Shown here: positions 1 to 12,700 of the stretch, piece by piece
Layout of the letters: every line of letters begins with the position of its first letter
Position numbering within the stretch: the first letter of the stretch is position 1
Assembly (NCBI RefSeq): GCF_029852145.1
Contig: NC_079975.1
Span: forward strand, 7,130,001-7,194,000
Length of the DNA: 64,000 bases
Direction of reading: 5' to 3'
Source of the DNA: Microplitis mediator
Lineage: Eukaryota; Arthropoda; Insecta; Hymenoptera; Braconidae
Program-made: the position numbers and the translations under genes
The notes under the pieces: model-generated
Told to the model about the DNA's origin: nothing
What the model saw: the letters and a program-made list of their open reading frames with translations, nothing else
The model's database searches: none

Positions 1-2600
1 ATTTAAAAGTTAAAAGATACGATCCTGGACAAAATGAATCGCGGGAGTTGCGCATTGACGCAGGGACTTTGAAGACCACATGTGCAGAAGTAAACATGTT
101 TAGAAAACCGCAAAAAAATTTTTTTATACTTATAACTTTACAAACTAAAAATATAAGTATAAATATAAACATACTTACTATTGAAACTTGCAACTAATCG
201 TCGTCCGATAATTTTTATCGCAAAAAAATTACATAATAAAATAATTATTTTTAATAACTTCTAACTCATTAATAATTAAAACTGACCTCTGCATAAAACA
301 GGACAATGAACGACAAAATCGATAGTATTTTAAATATATACTAGTTTATAAATAATTTATCTATCGAAGATAAAAATATTTTTTTTAAAAATGTAAATTA
401 AAAACAACGATAGTAATTAATCTAAATAATAACAAATTACTAATAATTAATCATAAATTATAATTTATAATTAAAATTAAATATTTTCAAACCTGGACAT
501 TTAGTCGTACAATGATGATGACACGGGCAATTACATGTATGATGTTTATATCTCAAAGTATTGGCAGAATTTGAATTCAACATTTTACTCACTTATTTTC
601 ACCCACTATTATTTATAGAAAATATATAAATATTTATAAGTTTATATATTTGTTGTTTTTTTTTTTTAGCAAATGTCTAAAATTTTCGATCGATTGTTTT
701 ACGATCCACCGGCATTTCACCCTTGCGCACTTTGATAAAATCGAACCATGTCTATGAACTCAAATAGGTATAAATATATATAAAAGTATACAGTTCTATA
801 AGTAAGTGTGTACTTATATATTATGACAATACGATAAAGAGTACATACAGTAGTTACAACTTCACTTTGACTACTTTTATATCAAACATTGGAGCACTTG
901 AATACTCAAACGTGCTCTGTGATGGTAAGATATTAATATAAGAGAGATAGAAAATGTATATATATATATATGTATATGTAGAGAGATCTGATATATTCCA
1001 AGTTTGAGGGGATTGCAAGTACTAGAGTAGGGGGCAAGTGCAAATGTTAACAACCAATCGTGTCGCTTGGATATTAAATGCGTGGGAGTGAAATTGCACG
1101 TGACTTAGCCGCACGTTTTGCGGGAACTCCTTGAAATAGAAAAAAAAAAAAGCCTATTATAAATTATAACATTTAGCGACATGTATGTGATTGTTATCGC
1201 GTATTGGTCGTTTGTTTGTTTGTTTATTTACTTTAAATAGTAGTATTTAAACTGATAAGTACATATGTAGTTTAAGATACTAGATGCCGATATGGTTTTA
1301 AATATTCATGTTTATTGTATGAGTGTAATGGTCAATTGAACATATGTACATCTTTTTGTGCTCTATATACGTCATGTCATGAATATTCAAATTACAGATG
1401 TGCTCTTCCAAGCGTTATAATTATACGTTCTCGATTAAAAGTATCTCGATTAGACCGAATTTTATTTAGTTTTTATAGACAAGTTGATTGTTACTTAGAT
1501 TGAGATCTAAGTCGGATAAATTCAAATTTTTTTTAAATTCATGAGTTTGTGGCGGGTAAAATCGAATGAGAAATTTTTATTGTAATTTATATTTTTTTTT
1601 CTCTTTTAATAGATAAATTTATGAGAAGTTAGCGATTGAAAATTTTTGAGTTTTTTTTTCAATGATTTAGTTAAAAAAAAAGAAAAAGTAAAAATACGCA
1701 CGTGTAGAAAATTTAAAAAACTATAGGTGCAATTTTTTCAAATCGTTTTTAAAAAAATCAAAAAATTATTAGACGTCGGCTAATTCCAGTAGGATATAAA
1801 TTTCCTGGTTTATTAATTGACAGCGGGTTTTTTTGTTACAATGACGATATTGTTTTTTGTTAATTTAAAAAAAATTACTGGGTATTAGATGAGTAGTTTT
1901 TATGCAAAAATTTTATGATTTAATTGTAATTTAATTAATTTAGTATCCAAGTAAATAAATATTTTAATATGTCGAGAAAATTTAATTTTTAAATTTGCCG
2001 CTTAAATTGTTCAAATTTTATTTTGAAAAAATTTGATATTCAAAATCAAAAATTCAAAATTTTAAGTAAATATCTTAGAATTTTATGATCTAATAAATAG
2101 TAATAAAATTAATTTAGTATCCAAGTAAATTAATAATTTAATATATCGAGAAAATTTTAATTTGCCGCTTAAATTTTCAAATTTTTATTTGCAAAGATTT
2201 AATATCAGAAAAGAGTTAAAAAAATTTAATTTTCATTGAAAAATTAATTGATAAAATTTTACTTCAAAAAATTTGAAATTTGAAATTTCATAGTAAAAAT
2301 TCGTCAGTATTTCAAAAATTCAAAATTACTATCAAGTATTTGTTGAACAAAAATAAAAAAACATTTCGTCGATATTCGTAATTTTTTATACACGAGTAGT
2401 TACATTTGTCAAAAGAAACTTGCGCATTATTGGACCGCAAAGTTTACGTATCCCTCCCAGCCGAAAATGCGTCAAAGGCGTTGTTCCGTATAATAAAAAA
2501 CCTCTAGTACTTGGCGGTGTTCTAAAAAACATTTAAATTCAAATAAAAAAAAAAAAAAAACAATCTACACTCATCAACTCTCCCACACAAATTTATTAAA
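1..2600. other. AT-rich spacer with no recognisable gene
   Basis: No exon with convincing splice sites or coding bias was found on either strand. A short open frame at 1315-1503 has no features of a protein. Positions 1000-1140 and 2400-2520 are less AT-biased than their surroundings and look non-repetitive, so they may be regulatory. A decayed copy of repeat family A is at about 1640-1793. The remaining exons of the minus-strand gene starting at 2900 may begin here or lie beyond the left edge; I could not identify one. Confidence 0.5.
1640..1793. repeat. family A element, decayed copy
   Basis: The core with GTGTAGAAAATTTAAAA followed by CTATAGGTGCAATTTTTTC and the right end ATTAGACGTCGGCTAATTCC match family A. 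The left end is eroded. Confidence 0.6.
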
Positions 2601-2731
2601 TTCTCCCTACGTCAGTTCTAGTTTACCGCAACATTAAATAAAAAAAAAGTACATATGCAAGTATAATTAAATAATGAATTACAAATGTGAGTATTATAAA
2701 AAATCATCGAACCGCGTAAAAGTAAACTTAC

Positions 2732-2900
2732 CGGCCTCAAAGACCTCGAGGTCGAGGTTACCACTTCTGCTGCGACTGATGCTGCTGCTCGCGTTATAAC
2801 TCCCTCTGGCGTTATCTTCCATTGCCCTGGAGGCGCTTCTCTTGAATTGTTCAAGAAAACTGTCTATTTGATTTTCAATACTCGTCGGAGAATTCGCCAT
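2732..2900 (-). CDS. first coding exon of an unrecognised protein (partial)
   Basis: The exon encodes 56 residues plus one base of the next codon. It begins MANSPTSIENQIDSFLEQFK and ends LEVFEA, then meets a strong donor (CCG|GTAAGT). I took the ATG at 2898-2900 because the upstream in-frame codons only extend through GTG. The N-terminal half looks like an amphipathic helix and the second half is Ser/Arg-rich. Codon use is more GC-rich than the flanks, which supports coding. I do not recognise the family. The gene is divergent from calypso, with about 800 bp between the two start codons, so they may share a promoter region. Downstream exons lie to the left and were not found. Confidence 0.55.
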
Positions 2901-3707
2901 CACACCCACATTTAATTACACTGATTATTTTTTACTATCAAAACTTTATTTACACCTTTAATTATTTTTATTACTACTATTACACTTCACCCATCAGCTA
3001 AACAATAAATATACATATATATACTTAATACATTTCATATATATTTTTTTTTATTACGTCGTTTAATCATCGATATCACACTATCAGATGACAGTACCGG
3101 AAGATGACTACATTTTAGTAAATTAATTCAAATATTTACTGACACACAGCCCTAGTGCTTTAATTAACAATTGCAATTAGTATTATAAATACTAGTTAGT
3201 TTAAAATTAACCATATTCATTTTATATGACGTTTATTTGTAATTGTAAGTCATGTTTATTGTGACGGAACGTCAAAAGAACTGGAGACTGACTTCGGTCT
3301 TGCGACAGGTGTCGCGATTGCAAAACTTTGTAATGCGCATGGCCATACACTGCATTTGCGCAAATAATAATAATTATTTAAATTTTTATTCATTAATTAC
3401 AGTATTTACAGTCTAATTGTCCTTTGGGTATTTAATTATGCGGGTATTTATCAAATAGTTTTTGAAATGACTGAAATTTAAATCTGACGTTTAAACTGAC
3501 AGATAATTTGGCGGTAATTTTTTTTTATTTGAAAGTTGAAGCTTTTGCCGCGGCTGCGCTGGTATGTGAACATATGATTGATGTTTTGGTAGTTAAATAT
3601 GGCGACTTGTGAATTGTGACAGATTATATATAAGAACATTAATATATAATGTTTAAGTTACTAAATAAAATAATATGAATATACGAAGATAAATAATTTA
3701 TTTTAAA
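2901..3707. promoter_or_regulatory. divergent intergenic region between the 2900 gene and calypso
   Basis: About 0.8 kb separates two divergent start codons. It contains ATCGATAT near 3068-3075 and GC-richer stretches at 3260-3360 and 3540-3610 in otherwise AT-rich DNA. A shared or bidirectional promoter is inferred from the arrangement; no core promoter element was fixed. Confidence 0.4.
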
Positions 3708-6700
3708 ATGCCGGTTGATATTAATCGATTGACTGAAGGATGGCTGGAACTGGAAAGTGACCCTGGTATTGCGTTTGTTTTTTTTGTTTTTTAGGATTAT
3801 GTAAAGATTGTTTTTGATTGTTTACCTTTTTACAATACAATATTTTTTATGTTGACGTCATGAGCGCAAATTATTGCGGTATTTTGTGTGTTACTGAAGT
3901 TAGCTGGCATCCAATAATTTTTGGATTTTTTTCAAAAGGATAAATAATAAAAAAAAAATATTTTGAAAAATTGCACTTGTAGATTTTTTAATTTTTTGTA
4001 TGTGCATTTTTTTTAGTTTTTTTTCTTTTTAATTCATTTGTTGAAAAAAAAAATCCGAAAATTTTTAATTGTTTGTTATCTTACGAGTGTGAATGCAACA
4101 GACATCAAATAAATTTAAAATTATAAATAAATAGAGTAAATAATTAAAAAAATAATATTTGAAAAAATTCACTTATTAATTTTAAAATGTTTTTAATGCG
4201 CATTTTTAAAAAATTTTATTTTATTACTTTTTTACTCTATTTATTTATAATTTGAAATTTGTCTGATGTCTATTACATTCACACTCATATTTTTTTAAAT
4301 TTAATTTTATTAAATGACAGTAGAGTTAGCAGACATTTGAAATTTAAATACATTTTTTATTAATTGTTTACTCTATTTATTAATAATTTTAAATTTATCT
4401 GTTATCTGCTTTATTTACACTCATGTTGACTTCAGGATCATGTTTTTACAATAAGATATTTTTTATGTTGACGTTATGAGCGCAAGTCATTGTAATGTTT
4501 GTTGACAGGGGATTGATTGGAAATAATTTTTTACAGGATTATTTACACTACTGTTGGAAGACTTCGGGGTAAAAGGAGTCCAGGTCGAAGAAATTTATGA
4601 TTTACAAAAATCATTAGAAGGACCCGTTTATGGATTCATATTTTTGTTCCGTTGGATAGAAGAACGACGGTCACGTCGCAAAGTTGTTGAGCAAGACGAG
4701 AGTTTTGTTAAAGACGAAGATGTTGTCAATAATATTTTCTTTGCGCAACAGGTGAATGTTTTTTATTTAAAACCGTAATTATTTTCATTTTTTATGTGTG
4801 AATGCAGCTGACACTTGGCAGTTTTTAAAATTTTTGAATAAATGAATAAAATTTTTGTAAGATAAAATTTAAAAATTTTTTATAAAGATTATTTTTCAAA
4901 TTATTTACTCTATTCATTTATAATTTTAAATTTGTCTGACGTCTGTTACATCCACACTCGTAACAAATTTTTATATTAATAAAAATAAAATTTTTGACAA
5001 TGCATTTTACACTGAAGAATTTTAAAAATCTTTATGCGCATATTGATAAAAAATAAAGCTAAAAGTGAGGCCCCACCTATTGTCGCTGATGAAAATCATT
5101 TTTCTTAATTTTTGTTCCTCAAACGCTTAATTGATTCCGCGGATAAAATAATTTTTAAAAAATATCGCAAGATTTTATTTTCCGAGTTGAGGTAAAAGCC
5201 CCTATACCCGCTCACTTTTCATTAGAGTGATATTTAATTACTCAATATAAATGATTAAACAATATGAAAAACCATATTTTTTTTTATAGTTATTTTTTGA
5301 AGTTTCGAGTATTAGAATAAAATTTAAGTTTGAAGAATAATCTTGATAATTAATTATTATTAATTTTTTAAATAAGGTCCTTGAGTATACCCATTAGGGT
5401 GCTTCGTTTCCGGCGAAAGTATTTTTTTCGTTGTTCATCAATCAAAATATTATTCCTTATGCTAAAACAAAAATTCTTGCCAAGTTTGAGCTCTTAATTT
5501 CAATCCTAAGTACTTTCCATTTGATTTCACAGATTTCCCATTTAAAATACACGTAAATTAAATTACTTTTTTTTTAACTTTCTAATACTCAGCTGCGTTT
5601 TATGATATCGACGCGGTTTTGGTCGCAAATTGTAGGGCATTTGATGTTCTTCAAAAGTGCCCATAGTTACTTAGCTGTAATTCCAGCTGTTTCACTTGTG
5701 TCCGTTGCGGAAGTCATTTTTCCTATGAAATTGACCTTTATTGGCTTGCAGAACGTAAACCAATGAAAGTACACTAAAAATGTTAATGGGAATTTTATAG
5801 GAAATTTTATTCCCTTTAAAAAAAGTCCTATGAGTCAAGTCGCTAAAGTCCATAGTTTCCGAGTTATAGTAATTTTAATAATTTGAAAAATATAATATAA
5901 AAGAAAAATTATAATTGATATTTTATTTTTCAAATTATTAAAATTACTATAACTCGGAAACTATGGACTTTAGCGACTTGACTCATAGGACTTTTTTTAA
6001 AGGGAATAAAATTTCCTATAAAATTCCCATTAACATTTTTAGTGTACTTTCATTGGTTTACGTTCTGCAAGCCAATAAAGGTCAATTTCATAGGAAAAAT
6101 GACTTCCGCAACGGACACAAGTGAAACAGCTGGAATTACAGCTAAGTAACTATGGGCACTTTTGAAGAACATCAAATGCCCTACAATTTGCGACCAAAAC
6201 CGCGTCGATATCATAAAACGCAGCTGAGTATTAGAAAGTTAAAAAAAAAGTAATTTAATTTACGTGTATTTTAAATGGGAAATCTGTGAAATCAAATGGA
6301 AAGTACTTAGGATTGAAATTAAGAGCTCAAACTTGGCAAGAATTTTTGTTTTAGCATAAGGAATAATATTTTGATTGATGAACAACGAAAAAAATACTTT
6401 CGCCGGAAACGAAGCACCCTAATACCCATAGTCGCTCACTAAAAGTTGTGATGTACCATTACTTGATCAACACATGGCCCTATAGTCGCTCAAAGACAAT
6501 ATCAATTAAACTATGATAAGTTTATTGATTTGGACAAATAATTTATAAATTATACTACTTTATTCTTTCATAATATAAAATTTCATGAATTTTAAAAATG
6601 TATTTAATAAGATATAGTTATAACAGTTCTTAAAAAATTTGACGTAGCCTAAATTTAATCTAACGAATGAACGTTTAAAGTAAAAAATGCCCGGCTGAGC

Positions 6701-9700
6701 AGGATTTTGAAAACAGTCATTTAATTTAAATTTATAATCTATTATAAAATAATTTGATGTATCATATTTTAATATATTTAGATTCACAAATAATTATTTA
6801 TCAATAATAATATTTTTAGTTGCAATTTTTTTTTATAAAAATTATAAAAATACGCCTTAAACAGTTAAAGTGAGCGACTAATGGTACTGAGCGGGTATAG
6901 GGGCTTTTACCTTAAAGATTTTTAACTCATACTTAAAAATCTTAAATATATGTCAGTAATGAACAATTAATTTTTTTATTTTTCCCGATCCTTAATAATA
7001 AAAAGTTCACGTAAATTCTCTACTTGCGCAGTTGTGTTTAATGAAAAAAAAAATTTAATATTCAAATAATTAATTTAAATATAATTACAGGTTGTACCCA
7101 ACAGTTGTGCGACCCATGCATTATTATCCGTACTACTAAACTGCCCAAATATTCATCTCGGCACAACACTGTCACGTCTAAAACTTCACACATCAGGAAT
7201 GTGCCCAGAAAACAAAGGCTGGGCAATAGGTAACACACCAGAGTTAGCTTGCGCGCACAATTCCCATGCAATGCCACAAGCAAAACGACGGCAGGATAAA
7301 AATACTGGTGTGTCAACGGGACGTTTCACCGGCGAGGCATTTCACTTTGTCAGTTACGTACCAATTAACGGCCGACTATTTGAATTAGACGGATTGAAAC
7401 CTTATCCAATGGATCACGGGCCCTGGAAAGAACACGAAGAGTGGACCGAACAATTTCGTCGCGTTATCACTGATCGTCTTGGCATATCAACTGGCGAACA
7501 ATTGCAAGACATAAGATTCAATTTAATGGCCGTAGTGCCAGATCGTAGACTTGCTATTTCCCATAAACTGACGATGCTCAAAACAAATCGTCAAATTGTC
7601 GTCGAAGCGCTTCAGCAATTAGTCAAATTAAGCAACAGTAGTCATCATCACAATAATAATGCGAATATAAATGGTCATCATCATAATAATCATAATAATC
7701 ACAATCATCAGGATAATTTAGCGGTAGGGGATAAAAACAATGAGGATAAAAGTGATAAAAAATTAAAAACTGAAGATGATTGTAAAAATGAAGTGAAAAA
7801 CGAATCAGAGATAACATTCAGTGTACCTGCTGTTAATGTTGAGCAATCAAATACGGATTCACATGCTGATATTAACAATGAAAATGCCAATGCCAATACT
7901 AATAATGTTAAAACTGAGTCTACTACTATTGAAAAAGTTGTAATGTGTGCATTGGATTATGCAACTCCACTACGTATTCAAACTTCTCCGGCACACAGTT
8001 CTTCCAGCACGGATACTTCATCGGAAATTGGATCAGCTTTTAATTCACCCACTCAAGGTAAAAATATATGTATTTATATATGTATATATAGTTGTTATGA
8101 TCCTATTTCCTTATTATTTGTTGCTTTTTATTCATTTATTGAACAATGACATGAGCAAGCTAATTAATCAATTTTCAATTCATAGAACAATTATATGAGC
8201 CTGAAGTTAACAGACAATTAGTAATTTTCGGATTTTTTTTTGGACAAGTCAATTACAAAAAAAACAAAAATAAAAAAATTAACATGTAGAGAATTAAAAA
8301 ATCTACGGGTGCAATTTTTTAAAATATATTTTTTTTTTGATTTGTCGTTTTGAGAAAAATTCAAAAATTATTAGACGTCGGGTAACTTCATGATCTTGAA
8401 CTTGGAAGACAATTAAAAATTTTTGAATTTTTTTTTTGGACGTCAATTACAAAAAAAAAAAAAGAAAAAAAAATGCACATGTAGAAAATTAAAAAAATCT
8501 ATGGGTAAAATTTTTTCAAATATTTTTTTTATTTTAATTTGTCGTTATAAGAAAAATTCAAAAATTATTAGACGTCGGGTAACTTCATGATCTTGAAGTT
8601 AGAAGACAATTAAAAATTTTTGGATTTTTTTTTGGAAAGTCAATTACAAAAAAAACAAAATTAAAAAAATGCACAAGTAGAAAATTTAAAAAATTATACG
8701 TGCAATTTTTTAAAATATTTTTTTTTTATAATTTATTGATTAAAAAAAAATCCAAAAACTATTGGACGTCGGCTAACTTCAGTATCATATCAAATTTTCA
8801 TATTATTTCTTTTTATTTATCCATTGGGCAACAACATAAGCAAGCAAATTGATCAATTTCCAATTCATAGAACAATTATTTATATATATTTAACATAACA
8901 ATAGAAAAAGTGCTTTGATACTTAAAATATAAATACTGCAGTTTTATTTTTTAATTATTCATTATCGTTATCGACATTTTTAACAGAAAATTAATATAAA
9001 TGAGACGGTTTTTATTGTTTGTATCAATAGCGAAAATTACTAAATTTCTTTACTCGAAACTGATTCAATTAGATTTAGGTGACGTCCAGCGAAGCGGGTG
9101 GGGGTAAAAAGTCTTCTTATTGTAAATAAATGGAAGCATTAAATAATTATCGTATAATGAGTCGAGCAGAAGAATATTAAAGTTCATTAGCTAAAATTAT
9201 TTATAATTTTAATTTTACGGAAGTGAGCTGCGACTTTCAATTGGAAAGTAGTTCAGAGAAAAATCTAAGCTTAATTATTTCTGATTTGAAAATTTTTTAA
9301 AAAGATTATCATTGTAATCAGTTGAGAAATATATGAGTAAAAGATATTTTATAATTAAATAATTACTGGAGACTAATGATATTTAATATTAAAATGATGG
9401 TAGAGACAAGACTTGCTAGAAAATTTTAATTAAACAAAATTATTTTTTGTTTATTTACTATAAGTTTGGTCTTTTAAAATATTTTACTTGGATACAAATA
9501 TATAATTGTCAAAAAAAAAAAAGAGAATGATAACAGCACATGGTGTTCCCAAGCGGTCACCCATCCAAGTACTGACCATGCTCAATGCTGCTTAACTTCA
9601 GTGATCGGACGAGAACTGGTGCCTGATCAGCATGATATGGCCGTTATCGAAAATTGGAGTTTGCAATAACGTACTTACCCAACATTTCAATACAAAAATG

Positions 9701-12700
9701 AACCATAATATTTTTTTACTACTTTCAAATCTACAAGATAAAAAATTTTAATTTATAAGGTAAAGTACCCAGTACTCGATCAGCGAACTAGTACCCAATC
9801 ACTCCATATATTTGTATGGTGACACGCTTAGATATCCGTGGACAAAATATCCGCAAAAAAATATCCATTGACGAAATATTCATCAGACGAAATATATGCG
9901 GACAAAAAGTCTGTAGACAAAATAGGGTAGAGTTACCGTTTTTGGACACTTTAGGGCCAGTTTTGGACACTTTGAAAATTTAAATAAAATAATAAGTAAA
10001 AGACGCAATATTATAATTAATTTCTAAGATGTGTTCAAAGATACTTTTATCCCTCTATTAAAATTAAAATTTTGTTTTATACTTTTTCGTTGATTAAAAT
10101 AAAGTATTAAATGTCCAAAAATGGAGCAGTGGCTATAAATGGTACTTCTACCCTATCCGTAAAAAACTGTTATTTTAACTATGAAAAGTTTGATGTGATG
10201 AATTCATCCCTTTGTTACGTCAATTTTCAGGATATTTTGTCCATAGATATTTTATTGCACACACAAAAATTTCGTGAAAAAAGAGCGCTATATTTCACAC
10301 CTATTTACTCTCTAAACATGAATAAATAAGTGAATATTCACAAATTCTGAGTGCCAACCGAACCACTTTTTGAAATTAGTGGTTCGGTTTGCACTTGGAA
10401 TTACTGAATATTCACTTATTTTCACTAATTCATGTTTAGAGAGTGTGTATGTATCAATCATATGTATTTTCGCATCAAGTATTTAATGAATTAAATGATA
10501 AATGTTTATAAAATATGATTTTAATAACTTTCTTCTACTGTTATTTTAACTATAAAAATTTTGATCTGATGAATTCATATCTTTGGTATGTTCATTTTCA
10601 GGATATTCTGTCCGTAGATCTTTTATTCATCGGATATCATTTCCGCGGATATTTCGTCGTGTGGTTATTTTGTCGGCGGATATTTTGTCGCGGATATGTT
10701 GTTACGCAACCATTTGTATATCTATATTTAGTAAAATTTAGTAAATATATAGATATACAAATACATAAGTGATCGGGTACTAATTCCCTGATTGGGTACT
10801 GGGTCTCTTATCTTACTGTTAAAAATTTTCCTTGAAATTTAAAAGTAAATTACTTAAATTCATAAACAATTTGAAATCAGCCACAAACATGAAATATAAA
10901 TATGATAATAATTTAATTTACTTACAAACTTTATTTTTACATAACTTTGAATTTCCAAGTCATAAACGTTATAAAAATTAACATCACAATCTATTTCATT
11001 TCATTAATTTTCTTTATTAGTCAATGAATTTTAATTTTTTAAAATCTGATGACTGTTCAAAAAACCATAATTTTAATTGAAATTTTTCTTTTTCATCCCA
11101 AGTCGAAATATTAGACGTAAATTGAACGTTCTTAACGTTTTAAACATAAATTGAACGTTTTAAACGTAAATTGAACGTTTTGGACATTAAAACCTCAATT
11201 TGACAGCTTTCAACTTATTCAAAACGTAGATTGAAGTATCATAAATCGAAAACGTAACTAAAACCTATTTAGACTTATGTTGGGAATTTAGGTATGGTAA
11301 TCGTGAATGAAACAAATCAATTTATTAAACAAATGAATATTATATCTTTTATTAAAATACGCGCTCTAGGGTATGTCTTCACTCGTAAGAGATTTAGCTT
11401 AGACTAACTTATTCTTTTAATATTATTTAACGCTGAGGTCCAACAACCTCTCCTCTTTTTATATAACAAAGATCTCTAAGTTCAAAATATATATATATGA
11501 GTGCAAATGAAGAAAAACATATTGCCTTGCATTTACTTGGAATCTCTCGTCGACCCAAGTACCTAAGGTCATAAAATTTGATCCATACTAGCTTTCTTAT
11601 CCTTAAGTAAACATATACATATTTTGAACTCAACTTAAATATATATACTACAACTTAAATGCAACACTGTTCGAAATATTATTTCGAACAGAATATTTAG
11701 TAAAGAGAAATGTTTAATAAAATATGCATAAGAATAAAGATTGATTTTTGTACAGAGAATCCAACAACTTACAATAAGCAAACATAAGCATTCCAAAAAA
11801 CTAAAATCATAACTCATGAAATTACCAATTTTTTACGAACCAAAATACAAAAAAATCGTTCAATTCACTTTCAAAACGTTAAAAACGTTCAATTTACGTT
11901 TAAAACGTTAAGACCGTTCAACTTACGTCTAATATTTTGACTCGGGATGTCTAATTAGTTTTTAAATACGAGAAATTTCATAGCAAGACTTTACTAAACA
12001 CACAATTATCAAAAACTGATTACGGTTTTAAAAAAGAATGACTTTTCATATTCCATCCACCAATAAAATTTTTTATTTACAAACAAATATAATAATAATT
12101 ACATACATTACTATAAATTTTAACAAAATATTTTTAAAAAAATTCTTTATTACTTCTTATAAATAATTACAGTCTCAAATAATATATAAAGATTCATAAT
12201 TTTAAAAATAATAATTATCAATTATTGCAAAAACGTTTTGCGGTACAGACTTTTCTCTCTTGACAAAAAATCAAATCATTCGGACAAACCATGCGAATAG
12301 ATTCGATATTTCCCGAAGCTTCCGACGAGTAGCAAAGGTAGTAAGAGTTCTCCGACGTACGGTCCGAAAATTTACCTGTTGTCTCACACGGTTTGTCTAC
12401 TTTTTCATTCTCACCCTCACCCTTATCCTCATCCTCATCTTCAGCGTCATTGTACTCATCTCCGACGTAATCATCAGCAACATTTGAAATAACCACTACC
12501 TCTTCTTCTTTGTCTCTCCCATTATTTTTATGATTTTTCTTACACATTTTATACTTTTGCGTATCGCAAATACTCAATTGCGTATTGAAGGCCGTGTAAG
12601 GCGGGCAGGTAAAGTCATAAACTTGTGCATTGGCCAATTCAATGTTACAGGTGTAATATTTCATACAATCAGTCGTATTCGGTAGTCTCAGTCCTCGCAT

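Noticed and set aside
9529..9648. 5S-derived SINE (SINE3-like) instead of a 5S gene
   Set aside because: Flanks are shared on both sides of copies 1 and 3, all copies are identical, helices are co-varied and a terminator follows directly; a genuine gene fits better, though not proven.
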